Source: Actinospica sp035712985 (lineage in GTDB: Bacteria > Actinomycetota > Actinomycetes > Streptomycetales > Catenulisporaceae). From it: a stretch of DNA of 18,766 bases. A program made the translations under genes and the position numbers. The stretch's first letter is position 1; the number at the start of each line of letters is the position of its first letter. The stretch is taken from the NCBI GenBank assembly GCA_035712985.1, contig DASTAE010000225.1, forward strand, positions 1 through 18,766, in the 5' to 3' direction. Below, one piece after another: positions 7,016 to 14,110 of the stretch. The notes beneath the pieces were generated by a model. That model did not search any database. It was not told where the DNA came from and worked only from the letters and a program-made list of their open reading frames with translations.

Positions 7016-7921
7016 CTACGCCAGCCGCTCCAGCTCCATGGCCTCGATCGCGCCGGGATCGGCCACGGCGTAGATCTCGCTGATCCGGCCCTCGCGGAAG
7101 CCCACGTGCAGCACGACCAGGATCTTGCCGCGGGGCGCCACGACCACGCCGAGCTCGCCGTCCAGCAGCGCGGGCTCGGCGACGCGCGCCCGGCCGCAGA
7201 AGGCCTCGGCGACGAGACGCGCGCCGCGCATGGGCGCGTCGTTGCCGAGCTTGGCCGCCGCCTCGTCGCCGCGGAAGACGACGTCGGGGTCGAGGACGGT
7301 GAGCAGGGCCTCGAACTCGCCGTCCCGGGAGGCGGCGAGGAACGCGTCCAGCACCTCGCGCCGCCGGACCTGGTCGGCCGCGGCCTCGGCGCTCGTCGAC
7401 CGCCCCTGGACGCGGCGCCGGGCCCGGCTGGCGAGCTGGCGGGCCGCGGCGGGAGTGCGGTCGACGACCGTCGCGATCTCGTCGAAGGACACGCCGAACA
7501 GGTCGTGCAGCACGAACGCGAGCCGCTCGGCGGGCGCGAGGGTATCCAGGACCACGAGCAGCGCCACGCCGACCGAGTCCGCGAGCAGCGCCGCTTCCTC
7601 GGGATCGGGGCCGGTCTCGGTGGCGGTGGTCTCCACGTAGTCGTCGCCCAGGTCCTCGCGGCGTGACGTGCGGCTGCGCAGCTGGTCCAGGCACACACGC
7701 GCCACGACGGTCGTCAGCCAGCCGCTCAGGTTCGCGACCTCGCTGGTGTCGGTCCGCGCGAGCCGCAGCCACGCCTCCTGCACCGCGTCGTCGGCCTCGG
7801 CCAACGAGCCCAGCATCCGGTACGCCACCGCGCGCAGCCGCCCCCGGTCGCTCTCGAACCGCGCCGCCAACAGGTCCTGCGCCGAAGCCTGCGTCCCGTT
7901 CATCGCTCCCCAGTCTTTCAT
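7016..7921 (-). CDS. ECF sigma factor with fused SnoaL-like domain (ECF41-like)
   Basis: The 301-residue protein has sigma region 2 at about residues 16-88 (FESDRGRLRAVAYRMLGSLAEADDAVQEAWLR), region 4 at about 116-170 (LAPAERLAFVLHDLFGVSFDEIATVVDRTPAAARQLASRARRR) and a C-terminal SnoaL-like domain at 185-295. This is the layout of ECF41 (SigJ-like) factors, which have no classical anti-sigma factor and are controlled by the fused domain. Two ECF41 hallmarks are degenerate: the WLPEP linker is replaced around residues 91-98 (LGDDYVET), and DGGGK reads GDEAAAK (218-224). ATG 7921 has AGGG five bases upstream; ATG 7903 is possible but its GGGGAG is too close. It starts 7 bases after the MFS stop and has its own ECF41-type promoter inside the MFS gene. 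Confidence 0.88.
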   Translation of the reverse strand: MKDWGAMNGTQASAQDLLAARFESDRGRLRAVAYRMLGSLAEADDAVQEAWLRLARTDTSEVANLSGWLTTVVARVCLDQLRSRTSRREDLGDDYVETTATETGPDPEEAALLADSVGVALLVVLDTLAPAERLAFVLHDLFGVSFDEIATVVDRTPAAARQLASRARRRVQGRSTSAEAAADQVRRREVLDAFLAASRDGEFEALLTVLDPDVVFRGDEAAAKLGNDAPMRGARLVAEAFCGRARVAEPALLDGELGVVVAPRGKILVVLHVGFREGRISEIYAVADPGAIEAMELERLA

Positions 7922-7928
7922 CGAAGCC

Positions 7929-9086
7929 CTACACGGGTACTGACGAACGCGGCGCCGCGAATGTGACAGGAGCGGCGACGCTCATCGCGAGACAGGCGGC
8001 GGCCATCACCGACCAGAGAGTCCCGGAGCCGAAGGAGCCGATGAGCCACGTGCCGACGACCGGCGCCGCCACCGTGGCGAATCCCCAGCTCAGGCCGTAC
8101 ACGGCGAGATAGCGCGCGGTGGCTCCCGGCGGCGCGAGCCCGCTGACCGCGGCGAGCGCGCGGCCCATCAGGAGCTGGTTGCCGAGGCTCCACGCGACGG
8201 TCGGGGCGAGCAGCGCGGGCAGGGTGTGGGCGACGGCGTACCCCGCGAGCCCGAGCGCCATCAGCAGGTATCCGGCGGCGAACGCGGGACCGGTCGGCAG
8301 ATCGGCGAGCCGGCCGGTCCGCAAGAGCGGCCGGCTCACGACGAGGACCACCGTGGCCACGGCCATGATCAGGCCCGCGCCGGCGGGATTGATCCCGTCG
8401 ACACCCAGGGACAACGGGAGCGAGACGAGCATCAGCATGTAGATCAGCGCGTAGACCGTCCCGGCCGCGGTGACGAGCAGCAGGGCTCTGTCTCGCCACG
8501 GGGAGGATTCGGATGCTGCGATCTCCTCGTGCTGGGAAGGTGTGTCGGGCAGGGCGAGGCGGATGATGAGCGCGCAGGCCAGGCACGTGCCCGCGTCGAC
8601 CACGAACAGCCAGCGCAGATTCGTGCGCCCTACGACCTCCGCGACCAGTCCCGCGCCGGTGTTGCCGACCGCGAGGGCCGTGGTCAGCAGGGTGTAGGCG
8701 GCGGTGCGGCCGTCGGGCGGGACCGCATCGGCGATCATCGCCTGGCTCGGGGGTTCGTAGAGCTCGAAGGCCAGCCCGAGCAGGATCGCGCAGCCCGCGG
8801 CGACGGCCAGGTCGGGGGCCGCGGCGATCCCGAGCTGCGCGGCGGCGCAGCCGACCAGGCCGAGCAGGATCGTGCGGCGCCGGCCCACCCGGTCGGCCAG
8901 TCGGCCTCCGAGCAGCCTGCTCGGGATCGTGGCCAGCCCGAACGCGGCCGACACCGCGCCCGCCGCGCCGAGGCTCGCGCCGAGTCCGCGGCTGAGCAGC
9001 ACGGTCAGGAAGGCCAGCGAGAACGCGCCGAACTGGTTGATCGCGCGCGCCGCGATGAGCAGGCGGACGGGGCGCGGCAGACTCAC
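7929..9086 (-). CDS. MFS transporter, 12-TMS
   Basis: The 385-residue major facilitator protein has hydrophobic helices throughout and a motif A, GGRLADRVGRRR (residues 60-71), in the helix 2-3 loop. AFELYEPPSQAMIADAVPPDGRTAAYTLL, in the first half after motif A, resembles MdtH/YfcJ-like or actinobacterial drug-exporter sequences; the substrate is unknown. GTG 9086 is supported by GGGAGG six bases upstream. The gene is first in a two-gene operon with the ECF41-like sigma factor (7-base gap) and divergent from the CGNR zinc-finger gene, so either regulator could control it. Coupled exporter-sigma transcription would let the cell raise sigma level when the exporter is made. Confidence 0.87.
   Translation of the reverse strand: MSLPRPVRLLIAARAINQFGAFSLAFLTVLLSRGLGASLGAAGAVSAAFGLATIPSRLLGGRLADRVGRRRTILLGLVGCAAAQLGIAAAPDLAVAAGCAILLGLAFELYEPPSQAMIADAVPPDGRTAAYTLLTTALAVGNTGAGLVAEVVGRTNLRWLFVVDAGTCLACALIIRLALPDTPSQHEEIAASESSPWRDRALLLVTAAGTVYALIYMLMLVSLPLSLGVDGINPAGAGLIMAVATVVLVVSRPLLRTGRLADLPTGPAFAAGYLLMALGLAGYAVAHTLPALLAPTVAWSLGNQLLMGRALAAVSGLAPPGATARYLAVYGLSWGFATVAAPVVGTWLIGSFGSGTLWSVMAAACLAMSVAAPVTFAAPRSSVPV
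7942..7968 (-). promoter_or_regulatory. ECF41-type promoter of the sigma-factor gene
   Basis: Read on the minus strand, TGTCACA (7968-7962) is followed by 16 bases and then CGTC (7945-7942). This equals the published ECF41 consensus TGTCACA-N16-CGTC. Transcription would start about 15 bases upstream of ATG 7921, leaving a short leader with AGGG. It lies in the last codons of the MFS gene. The match is direct; activity is inferred. Confidence 0.65.
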
Positions 9087-9145
9087 GCTCGTCCTCCCTC
9101 GGGAGCTCGGTGACCAATGAAAGCTGTATCGTCAGTCACGGAATC

Positions 9146-9151
9146 TAGGCT
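9146..9151 (+). promoter_or_regulatory. Possible -10 box for a leaderless CGNR transcript
   Basis: TAGGCT ends 7 bases before GTG 9159, the spacing typical of leaderless actinobacterial messages. No good -35 is visible. A perfect 10-base palindrome, TGACCGGTCA, lies at 9160-9169 over the first codons and could be an operator. Confidence 0.3.
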
Positions 9152-9158
9152 GAGGAGC

Positions 9159-9758
9159 GTGACCGGTCAAGTGCTATTCGATAGTCACGTGGAGCTGCTG
9201 CTCGAGGGCGCGGTCTCCTTCGTCAACGAGCTGACGGGCGGCGAGCGGCGCGGACGGCCGTATACCGCGCCCGCGGGGGCCGAGCTGCGGTTGGCCGCGG
9301 CGTCGGCGATTCCGAAGGGCACGCAGGGGGATCGGCCGAACGAGTTACCCGAGGCGAGCGCGGAATACCTCGCTTGCGCCGCGCGGGCTATGCGCGAGGT
9401 GTTCGAGGCCATGGACGAGGGCCGAACGGATGACGCGGCCCAGACCGTCAACCGGATGCTGCGCGAGACGGGCGCGCGGCCGCAGCTCGACCGCCGCCCC
9501 GGCGAGCCGTGGCAGGTCCACTTCCACGGCTCCGAGGACACTTACGGCGTCGGCTGGACCGCCGGCTGCGCGACCGCGCTCGCCCTCGCGGTCGGCAGCG
9601 AGCTCGCCGGCCGGCTCGGCGTGTGCGCGGCCCCGCACTGCGACCGGGTCTACGTGGACGCGTCCCGCAACGCGGTGCGCCAGTTCTGCTCGGCGCCGTG
9701 TCAGAGCCGGGTGAAGGCGGCCGCGTTCCGGGCCCGGCGCCGCGATGAAGAAGGCTGA
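9159..9758 (+). CDS. CGNR zinc-finger protein (ABATE domain), probable regulator
   Basis: The protein has an N-terminal ABATE (stress-induced ligand-binding) domain beginning FDSHVELLLEGAVSFVNELTGG and a C-terminal treble-clef zinc finger with cysteines 156, 161, 177 and 181 (C-x4-C-x15-C-x3-C) followed by basic RVKAAAFRARRR. Such proteins are thought to be DNA-binding regulators. The name-giving CGNR motif reads CQSR here, although the four cysteines are intact. GTG 9159 gives MTGQVLFDSH and 199 residues; an ATG at 9117 would add 14 poorly conserved residues and has no ribosome site. The gene is divergent from the MFS-sigma operon and converges with the DinB-like gene, the stop codons being one base apart (TGA-A-TCA). 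Confidence 0.83.
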   Translation: MTGQVLFDSHVELLLEGAVSFVNELTGGERRGRPYTAPAGAELRLAAASAIPKGTQGDRPNELPEASAEYLACAARAMREVFEAMDEGRTDDAAQTVNRMLRETGARPQLDRRPGEPWQVHFHGSEDTYGVGWTAGCATALALAVGSELAGRLGVCAAPHCDRVYVDASRNAVRQFCSAPCQSRVKAAAFRARRRDEEG

Positions 9759-9759
9759 A

Positions 9760-10437
9760 TCACTCGCCGAGTTCCCGGGCCGGGGGCGTGAACAGGTGGA
9801 GGCGGTCCAGGACCTCGGCGGGGTCCCCGGTCCAGTCCATGGCGGCCATCTCGCCGAGCGTGCGCCGGCCTGACAGCATCCTGATCAGGTCGAACTCGTT
9901 CGTGTTCAGCGTGGCGATCGGCTCGCCCACGCCGATCACGGCGTCGTCGGTCGGGGTGGCGAGGCGGACGGCGGGCTTGAGCTCGGCCTTGCGCCAGCCG
10001 CGGGCGAACAGGTCGGTGAGCATGGCCGCGATGGCGGGCGTCGTCGGGCACTCGCGGTACTGCGGCAGCCCGAGCGCGCCGAGCACGTCCTGCTCGTGGT
10101 TCCACGCGTCGAAGGCCATCAGGTTGTAGCGGTAGCCCTTCTCCCCGGCGAGCAGCTCCTCCATCTCGGGCGACCGCTCGGTCCATTCCTCGCAGACCTT
10201 CGCGAGCGACCGGTCCGCGCGGTCGGCCACCTGCCGCGCCGTGTCCTCGTCGGTGGCCCGGCCGACCAGCACCCGGTCCACGACCTCGGTGCACACCCCC
10301 GCGAGATGCCCGTAGGCGTCCCGCACGGTCCAGGCCGGAAGCGCGGGGACGACCGTGGCCGCCTGCTCCTCGGTCAGCTCCGAGGCGAACTCGATCATGC
10401 GCGTGCGTACGACCCTGTAGCACTCAGCGGTATCCAT
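9760..10437 (-). CDS. Maleylpyruvate isomerase family protein (DinB-like, mycothiol-dependent type)
   Basis: The 225-residue protein belongs to the DinB/MDMPI superfamily of four-helix-bundle metal enzymes, many of which use mycothiol, the actinobacterial thiol. The N-terminal domain shows LPAWTVRDAYGHLAGV with His44 and FDAWNHEQDVLGALG with His114 and Asp117, the expected metal-binding positions. The C-terminal part (TLNTNEFDLIRMLSGRRTLGEMAAMDWTGDPAEVLDRLHLFTPP) is the usual MDMPI C-terminal substrate-binding region. The specific reaction is unknown; S-transfer or isomerisation is typical. ATG 10437 is chosen because the longer upstream frame overlaps the regulator gene. It follows the MmyB-like regulator by 14 bases on the same strand, probably in one operon. 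A TACGCT box 6 bases ahead of the ATG could also give a leaderless message. Confidence 0.83.
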   Translation of the reverse strand: MDTAECYRVVRTRMIEFASELTEEQAATVVPALPAWTVRDAYGHLAGVCTEVVDRVLVGRATDEDTARQVADRADRSLAKVCEEWTERSPEMEELLAGEKGYRYNLMAFDAWNHEQDVLGALGLPQYRECPTTPAIAAMLTDLFARGWRKAELKPAVRLATPTDDAVIGVGEPIATLNTNEFDLIRMLSGRRTLGEMAAMDWTGDPAEVLDRLHLFTPPARELGE

Positions 10438-10451
10438 GGCGCGAGCGTACG

Positions 10452-11357
10452 CTACTCGCCGGTAATAATGGAGGGCTCCGCCGCCACGGCCGACGCGGCG
10501 TCCAGCGCGCCCGCGCCCCGCAGGTCGAGCAGCACGATCGCGTCGTGGTCCGTCGTGCCCGGCTCGGCGGAGTAGACGACCAGGCGCAGATCCTGGGTGC
10601 GCACCACCTCGAGCACCTCGTGGCTCAGCGTGATCGTGCCGACGTCGGGATGGATGAAGGTCTTCTGGCCGTAGCCGACCTTGCGGACGTCGTAGCGCTC
10701 CCACATCCTGCTGAAGTCAGGGCTCTTCACCACCAGCTCGCCGACCAGCGCGACCAGGTCGGGCGTGTCCGGCGCCGAGCCGACCACGGCGCGCAGGTGG
10801 GCGACGCAGCCGCGGGCCTTGGTCTCCCAGTCGGGCCACAGCTTCCGCGCGTAGGGGTGCAGGAAGGTGTAGCGGATCGTGTTGCGCTGCCGGGCGGGCC
10901 ACTCGGCCATGCCGGGCATCAGGTGCAGGCCGCCCGGGTTCGCCGCCAGCACGTCGTTCGTCGGCCCGATCACGTACGCCGGGCACGGCCGGACCGACTC
11001 CAGCATGCGCAGCAGCGTCGGGCGCACGGTCCGCGACGCCGCGGGCCGGGGCTCGGGCGCGCGGCCGCGGGCCGCCTGCTGGGCGAGGTGGCGCAGGTAC
11101 TCGGTCTCCTCGGCGTCCAGGCGCAGGGCGCGGGCGAGCGCGTCGAGCACGGCCGGGCTCGGCCGGGTCTCCTTCCCGCGCTCGAGCCGGATGTAGTAGT
11201 CGATGCTGACCCCGGCCAGCGCGGCGAGCTCCTCGCGGCGCAGCCCCGGGGTGCGGCGCGGCCCGGAGCCCGCGGGCAGGCCCAGCTCGCCCGGGGTCAC
11301 CGCGCCCCGGCGCGCGCGGAGGTACCGGCCCAGTTCGGCGGCGGTCTGCTCGGTCAT
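10452..11357 (-). CDS. Helix-turn-helix regulator with MmyB-like ligand-binding domain
   Basis: The 301-residue regulator has an XRE-type helix-turn-helix (RTPGLRREELAALAGVSIDYYIRLERG, about residues 35-61) and a C-terminal MmyB-like PAS-related ligand-binding domain (AYVIGPTNDVLAANPGGLHLMPG, RNTIRYTFLHPYARKLWPDWE, about 120-290). Proteins of this group sense fatty-acid-like or other small molecules and often sit beside a transporter or dehydrogenase gene. ATG 11357 has GGAG three bases upstream; the frame extends to 11417 without conserved sequence. The gene is divergent from the DHA2 exporter and lactate-monooxygenase-like pair, which it probably controls, and is followed by the DinB-like gene. 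Confidence 0.9.
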   Translation of the reverse strand: MTEQTAAELGRYLRARRGAVTPGELGLPAGSGPRRTPGLRREELAALAGVSIDYYIRLERGKETRPSPAVLDALARALRLDAEETEYLRHLAQQAARGRAPEPRPAASRTVRPTLLRMLESVRPCPAYVIGPTNDVLAANPGGLHLMPGMAEWPARQRNTIRYTFLHPYARKLWPDWETKARGCVAHLRAVVGSAPDTPDLVALVGELVVKSPDFSRMWERYDVRKVGYGQKTFIHPDVGTITLSHEVLEVVRTQDLRLVVYSAEPGTTDHDAIVLLDLRGAGALDAASAVAAEPSIITGE

Positions 11358-11386
11358 GATCTCCAGTCTGGCAAACCCGCGCGGCC

Positions 11387-11399
11387 CGCGGAAGCCGCG
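11387..11399. promoter_or_regulatory. Weak inverted repeat in the regulator-exporter gap
   Basis: CGCGG (11387-11391) and CCGCG (11395-11399) flank AAG, 30 bases before the regulator start. It is a candidate operator, but short GC palindromes are common here. Confidence 0.25.
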
Positions 11400-11469
11400 T
11401 GGGGGGCCCTGGCGCACCCCCGAACAGCGCGGTCTGTCTCAGCGTCGGCGGATTCGGCACGCTGGAGCC

Positions 11470-12843
11470 ATGACCACGACAGTAGAACGCTGCGACGCCC
11501 ACGAGGCGGCGCGCGCCCTCGGCCGTCCGGACCGGAGCGGCTCGGCCCGGCTGACGCTCTTCGCCGCGCTGCTCGGCTTCGTCATGATCGCCGTCGACGC
11601 CTCGGCGGTGAACGTCGCGCTGCCCAGCGTCGGCCGCGGGCTCGGCGGCTCGACCGCGGGACTGCAGTGGATCGTCGACGCCTACACCCTGATGTTCGCG
11701 GCGCTGCTGCTCTCCGCCGGCGCCTTCTCCGACCGGCTCGGCGCCGGACGCCTCTACGCCTGGGGAGCGGGCGCGTTCACGCTCGCCTCGGCCGCCTGCG
11801 GACTCGCGCCCTCGCTCGGCTTCCTGATCGGCGCGCGGCTGGTGCAGGGGACGGCCGCCGCGCTGATGCTCCCGGCCTCCCTCGCCATGGTCCGCCAGGC
11901 CTTCCCCGACGCCGTCGTGCGCGGCCGGGCGATCGCCCGGTGGACGATGAGCGGGGCCGCCGCGACCGCGCTCGGCCCGGTGCTCGGCGGTCTGCTGACC
12001 AGCTCCGTCGGCTGGCGCGCGATCTTCTTCCTGAACCTGCCGGTCGGCGTCGTCGTCCTGCTCGCGCTGACCCGCACGCCCGCCTCGCCGCGCCGTCCCG
12101 CCCCGCTGGACCTGCCCGGCCAGCTCACCGCGGTCCTCGGCCTCGGCGCGCTCACCTTCGGCGTGATCCAGCGGAGCGTGATCAGCATCCTGATCGCAGT
12201 GCTCGCCTTCGCCGCCTTCGCGCTGGTCGAGAGCCGCACCGCGGAGCCGATGCTGCCGCTGGGCCTGCTCCGAGAGCGCGTGGTGGCCGTCTGCCTGGCC
12301 GTCGGCTTCGTCGTCAACGCCGCGTACTACGGCCTGATCTTCGTCTTCGGCCTGTTCGCGCAGGACATCCTCGGCCGCTCCGCCGTCGGCGCGGGCCTGA
12401 TCTTCCTGCCGACCGCCGTCCTGTGCACGATGACGAACCTCGCCTCGGCCCGCGTCGCCGCGCGGCACGGAGCGCGGGTGCCCGTGCTGCTCGGCCAGGT
12501 GATCTGCGCGCTCGGCCTGCTGCTCCTGCTGATCGTCAACGTGCGCACCGGCGCCCCGATGCTCGCGCTCCTGCTGCTCCCGCTGGTCGGCGGCCTGGGC
12601 CTGGCCGTGCCGTCCCTCACCGCGCTGATGCTCGGCGGCCTCGCCCCGGAGCGCGCGGGCCTGGCCGGGGGAGTGCTCAACTCCTTCCGGCAGACCGGCG
12701 GCGCGCTGGCCGTCGCGGGCTTCGGAGCCCTCGTCGCCGGGCACGCCGGATTCGTCCCCGGCCTGCACATGAGCCTGCTGATCTGCGTCGCGCTGCTGGC
12801 GGTCACCGCCGTGGCGACCTTGGCCCTGCCGAAGGTACGGTGA
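11470..12843 (+). CDS. MFS drug exporter, DHA2 (EmrB/QacA) family
   Basis: This 457-residue membrane protein is a DHA2-type (14-helix class) proton-coupled exporter. It shows the DHA2 motif D1 in helix 1 (AVDASAVNVALP, residues 41-52), QWIVDAYTLMFAALLLSAGAFSDRLGAGR over helix 2 and loop 2-3, and the antiporter motif C in helix 5 (ATALGPVLGGLL, 165-176). The length is slightly short for the family, and the C-terminal helices may be fewer than 14. ATG 11470 has GGAG two bases upstream, a mirror of the regulator's own site. The stop TGA is 4 bases from the GTG of the flavoenzyme gene, so translation is probably coupled. The substrate is unknown. Confidence 0.9.
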   Translation: MTTTVERCDAHEAARALGRPDRSGSARLTLFAALLGFVMIAVDASAVNVALPSVGRGLGGSTAGLQWIVDAYTLMFAALLLSAGAFSDRLGAGRLYAWGAGAFTLASAACGLAPSLGFLIGARLVQGTAAALMLPASLAMVRQAFPDAVVRGRAIARWTMSGAAATALGPVLGGLLTSSVGWRAIFFLNLPVGVVVLLALTRTPASPRRPAPLDLPGQLTAVLGLGALTFGVIQRSVISILIAVLAFAAFALVESRTAEPMLPLGLLRERVVAVCLAVGFVVNAAYYGLIFVFGLFAQDILGRSAVGAGLIFLPTAVLCTMTNLASARVAARHGARVPVLLGQVICALGLLLLLIVNVRTGAPMLALLLLPLVGGLGLAVPSLTALMLGGLAPERAGLAGGVLNSFRQTGGALAVAGFGALVAGHAGFVPGLHMSLLICVALLAVTAVATLALPKVR

Positions 12844-12847
12844 GCGG

Positions 12848-14014
12848 GTGCCCCAACCCTATGGCGACTACCAGCACGAGATTTACTTCAACGCCCTGCA
12901 GGGCGTGCTCCCCGAGCTGCCGATGGCCTACGCGGAGCTCGAGGAACGGGCGCGGGCCGCGCTCGCGCCGTCGGTCTGGTCGTACGTCGCCGGGGGAGCG
13001 GGCGACGAGACGACCCAGCGGGGGAACGTCGAGGCCTTCGCCCGCTGGGGCCTGATCCCCCGGATGCTCGTCGGCGCGAAGCAGCGCGACCTGTCGGTGG
13101 AGCTGTTCGGCCAGCGTTACCCGAGCCCGCTGCTGTTCGCCCCCGTAGGAGTGCTCGGGCTCTGCGGCCAGGACGGCCACGGCGACCTGGCCACGGCGCG
13201 CGCCTCGGCCGAGCTGAACGTCCCGATGATCGCCTCGACCCTGTCCGTGGACCCGCTGGAGGACGTCGCGAAGGAGCTCGGCGGGACCCCCGGCTTCTTC
13301 CAGCTGTACACCCCCACCGACCGCGAGCTCGCCGAAAGCCTCGTGCGCCGCGCCGAGGCCGCCGGCTACCGCGGCATCGTCGTCACCCTGGACACCTGGA
13401 TCCCCGGCTGGCGCCCCCGCGACCTCGCCACCGGCAACTTCCCCCAGCTGCGCGGCCACTGCCTGGCCAACTACTTCACCGACCCCGTCTTCCGCTCCAG
13501 GCTCGCCCAGCCGCCCGAGGAGAATCAGGGCGGCGCGATCCTGCACTGGGCCGGCGTCTTCGGCAACCCGCTGACCTGGGACGACCTGGACTGGCTCAGG
13601 TCCCTGACGAGGCTCCCGCTGATCCTCAAGGGCCTGAGCCACCCCGAAGACGTGCGCCGCGCCAAGGACGCCGGAGCGGACGCCGTCTACTGCTCGAACC
13701 ACGGCGGCCGCCAGGCCAACGGCGGCCTCCCCGCCCTGGACACCCTCCCCGCGGTGGTCGAGGCCGCCGACGGCCTCCCCGTCCTCTTCGACTCCGGAGT
13801 ACGCTCCGGCGCCGACGTGGTCAAGGCCCTGGCCCTGGGCGCCACGGCGGTCGCGGTAGGCCGCCCCTACCTCTACGGCCTGGCCCTGGGCGGCGTCGCG
13901 GGCATCGTGCACGTGATGCGCAGCCTGCTCGCCGAAGCCGACCTGATCATGGCCGTGGACGGGTATCCGACGCTCGCCTCGCTCACCCCGGAGGCGCTGC
14001 GGCGGGTGGGCTGA
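12848..14014 (+). CDS. FMN-dependent alpha-hydroxy-acid oxidase, lactate 2-monooxygenase-like
   Basis: The 388-residue TIM-barrel flavoenzyme is closest in pattern to lactate 2-monooxygenase (L-lactate + O2 to acetate, CO2 and water): FNALQGVLPELPMAYAELEERA then SVWSYVAGGAGDE matches the lactate monooxygenase N terminus. Catalytic and FMN residues are present: Tyr46, Tyr154 (FQLYTPTD), Thr180, Arg189, Lys261 (LILKGL), His285 and Arg288 (SNHGGRQ), Asp315 and Arg319 (DSGVRSG). An alternative is another short-chain alpha-hydroxy acid oxidase. GTG 12848 follows the exporter stop by 4 bases. The operon suggests that the flavoenzyme acts on the compound exported or sensed, or is a metabolic companion; this is inference. 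Confidence 0.9.
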   Translation: MPQPYGDYQHEIYFNALQGVLPELPMAYAELEERARAALAPSVWSYVAGGAGDETTQRGNVEAFARWGLIPRMLVGAKQRDLSVELFGQRYPSPLLFAPVGVLGLCGQDGHGDLATARASAELNVPMIASTLSVDPLEDVAKELGGTPGFFQLYTPTDRELAESLVRRAEAAGYRGIVVTLDTWIPGWRPRDLATGNFPQLRGHCLANYFTDPVFRSRLAQPPEENQGGAILHWAGVFGNPLTWDDLDWLRSLTRLPLILKGLSHPEDVRRAKDAGADAVYCSNHGGRQANGGLPALDTLPAVVEAADGLPVLFDSGVRSGADVVKALALGATAVAVGRPYLYGLALGGVAGIVHVMRSLLAEADLIMAVDGYPTLASLTPEALRRVG

Positions 14015-14051
14015 GGGCTGCGCTGCGTGGAGCCGAAGCGCCGCCGAACCA

Positions 14052-14093
14052 CGAAGCCGCCCGACCGGAGACCCCTCCGATCGGGCGGCTTCG
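14052..14093. terminator. Strong bidirectional terminator hairpin
   Basis: The arms 14052-14064 and 14081-14093 form a perfect 13-bp stem (GAAGCCGCCCGA against TCGGGCGGCTTC plus a closing C-G). After one mismatch it continues with 5 bp (14066-14070 with 14075-14079) around a four-base loop. It lies between the convergent flavoenzyme and phospholipase C genes and can stop both. Confidence 0.85.
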
Positions 14094-14110
14094 GGTCTGA
14101 CGGCCCCGGG

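Noticed and set aside
6447..7772. Long open frame on the minus strand that extends the TetR gene upstream
   Set aside because: It runs antisense through the SnoaL-like gene and part of the sigma gene, is Arg/Gly-rich without domains, and the TetR gene has its own strong ribosome site at 6446.
10545..13055. 836-residue plus-strand open frame
   Set aside because: Low-complexity Arg/Ala/Gly product antisense to the MmyB-like gene and out of frame with the exporter; a GC-rich shadow.
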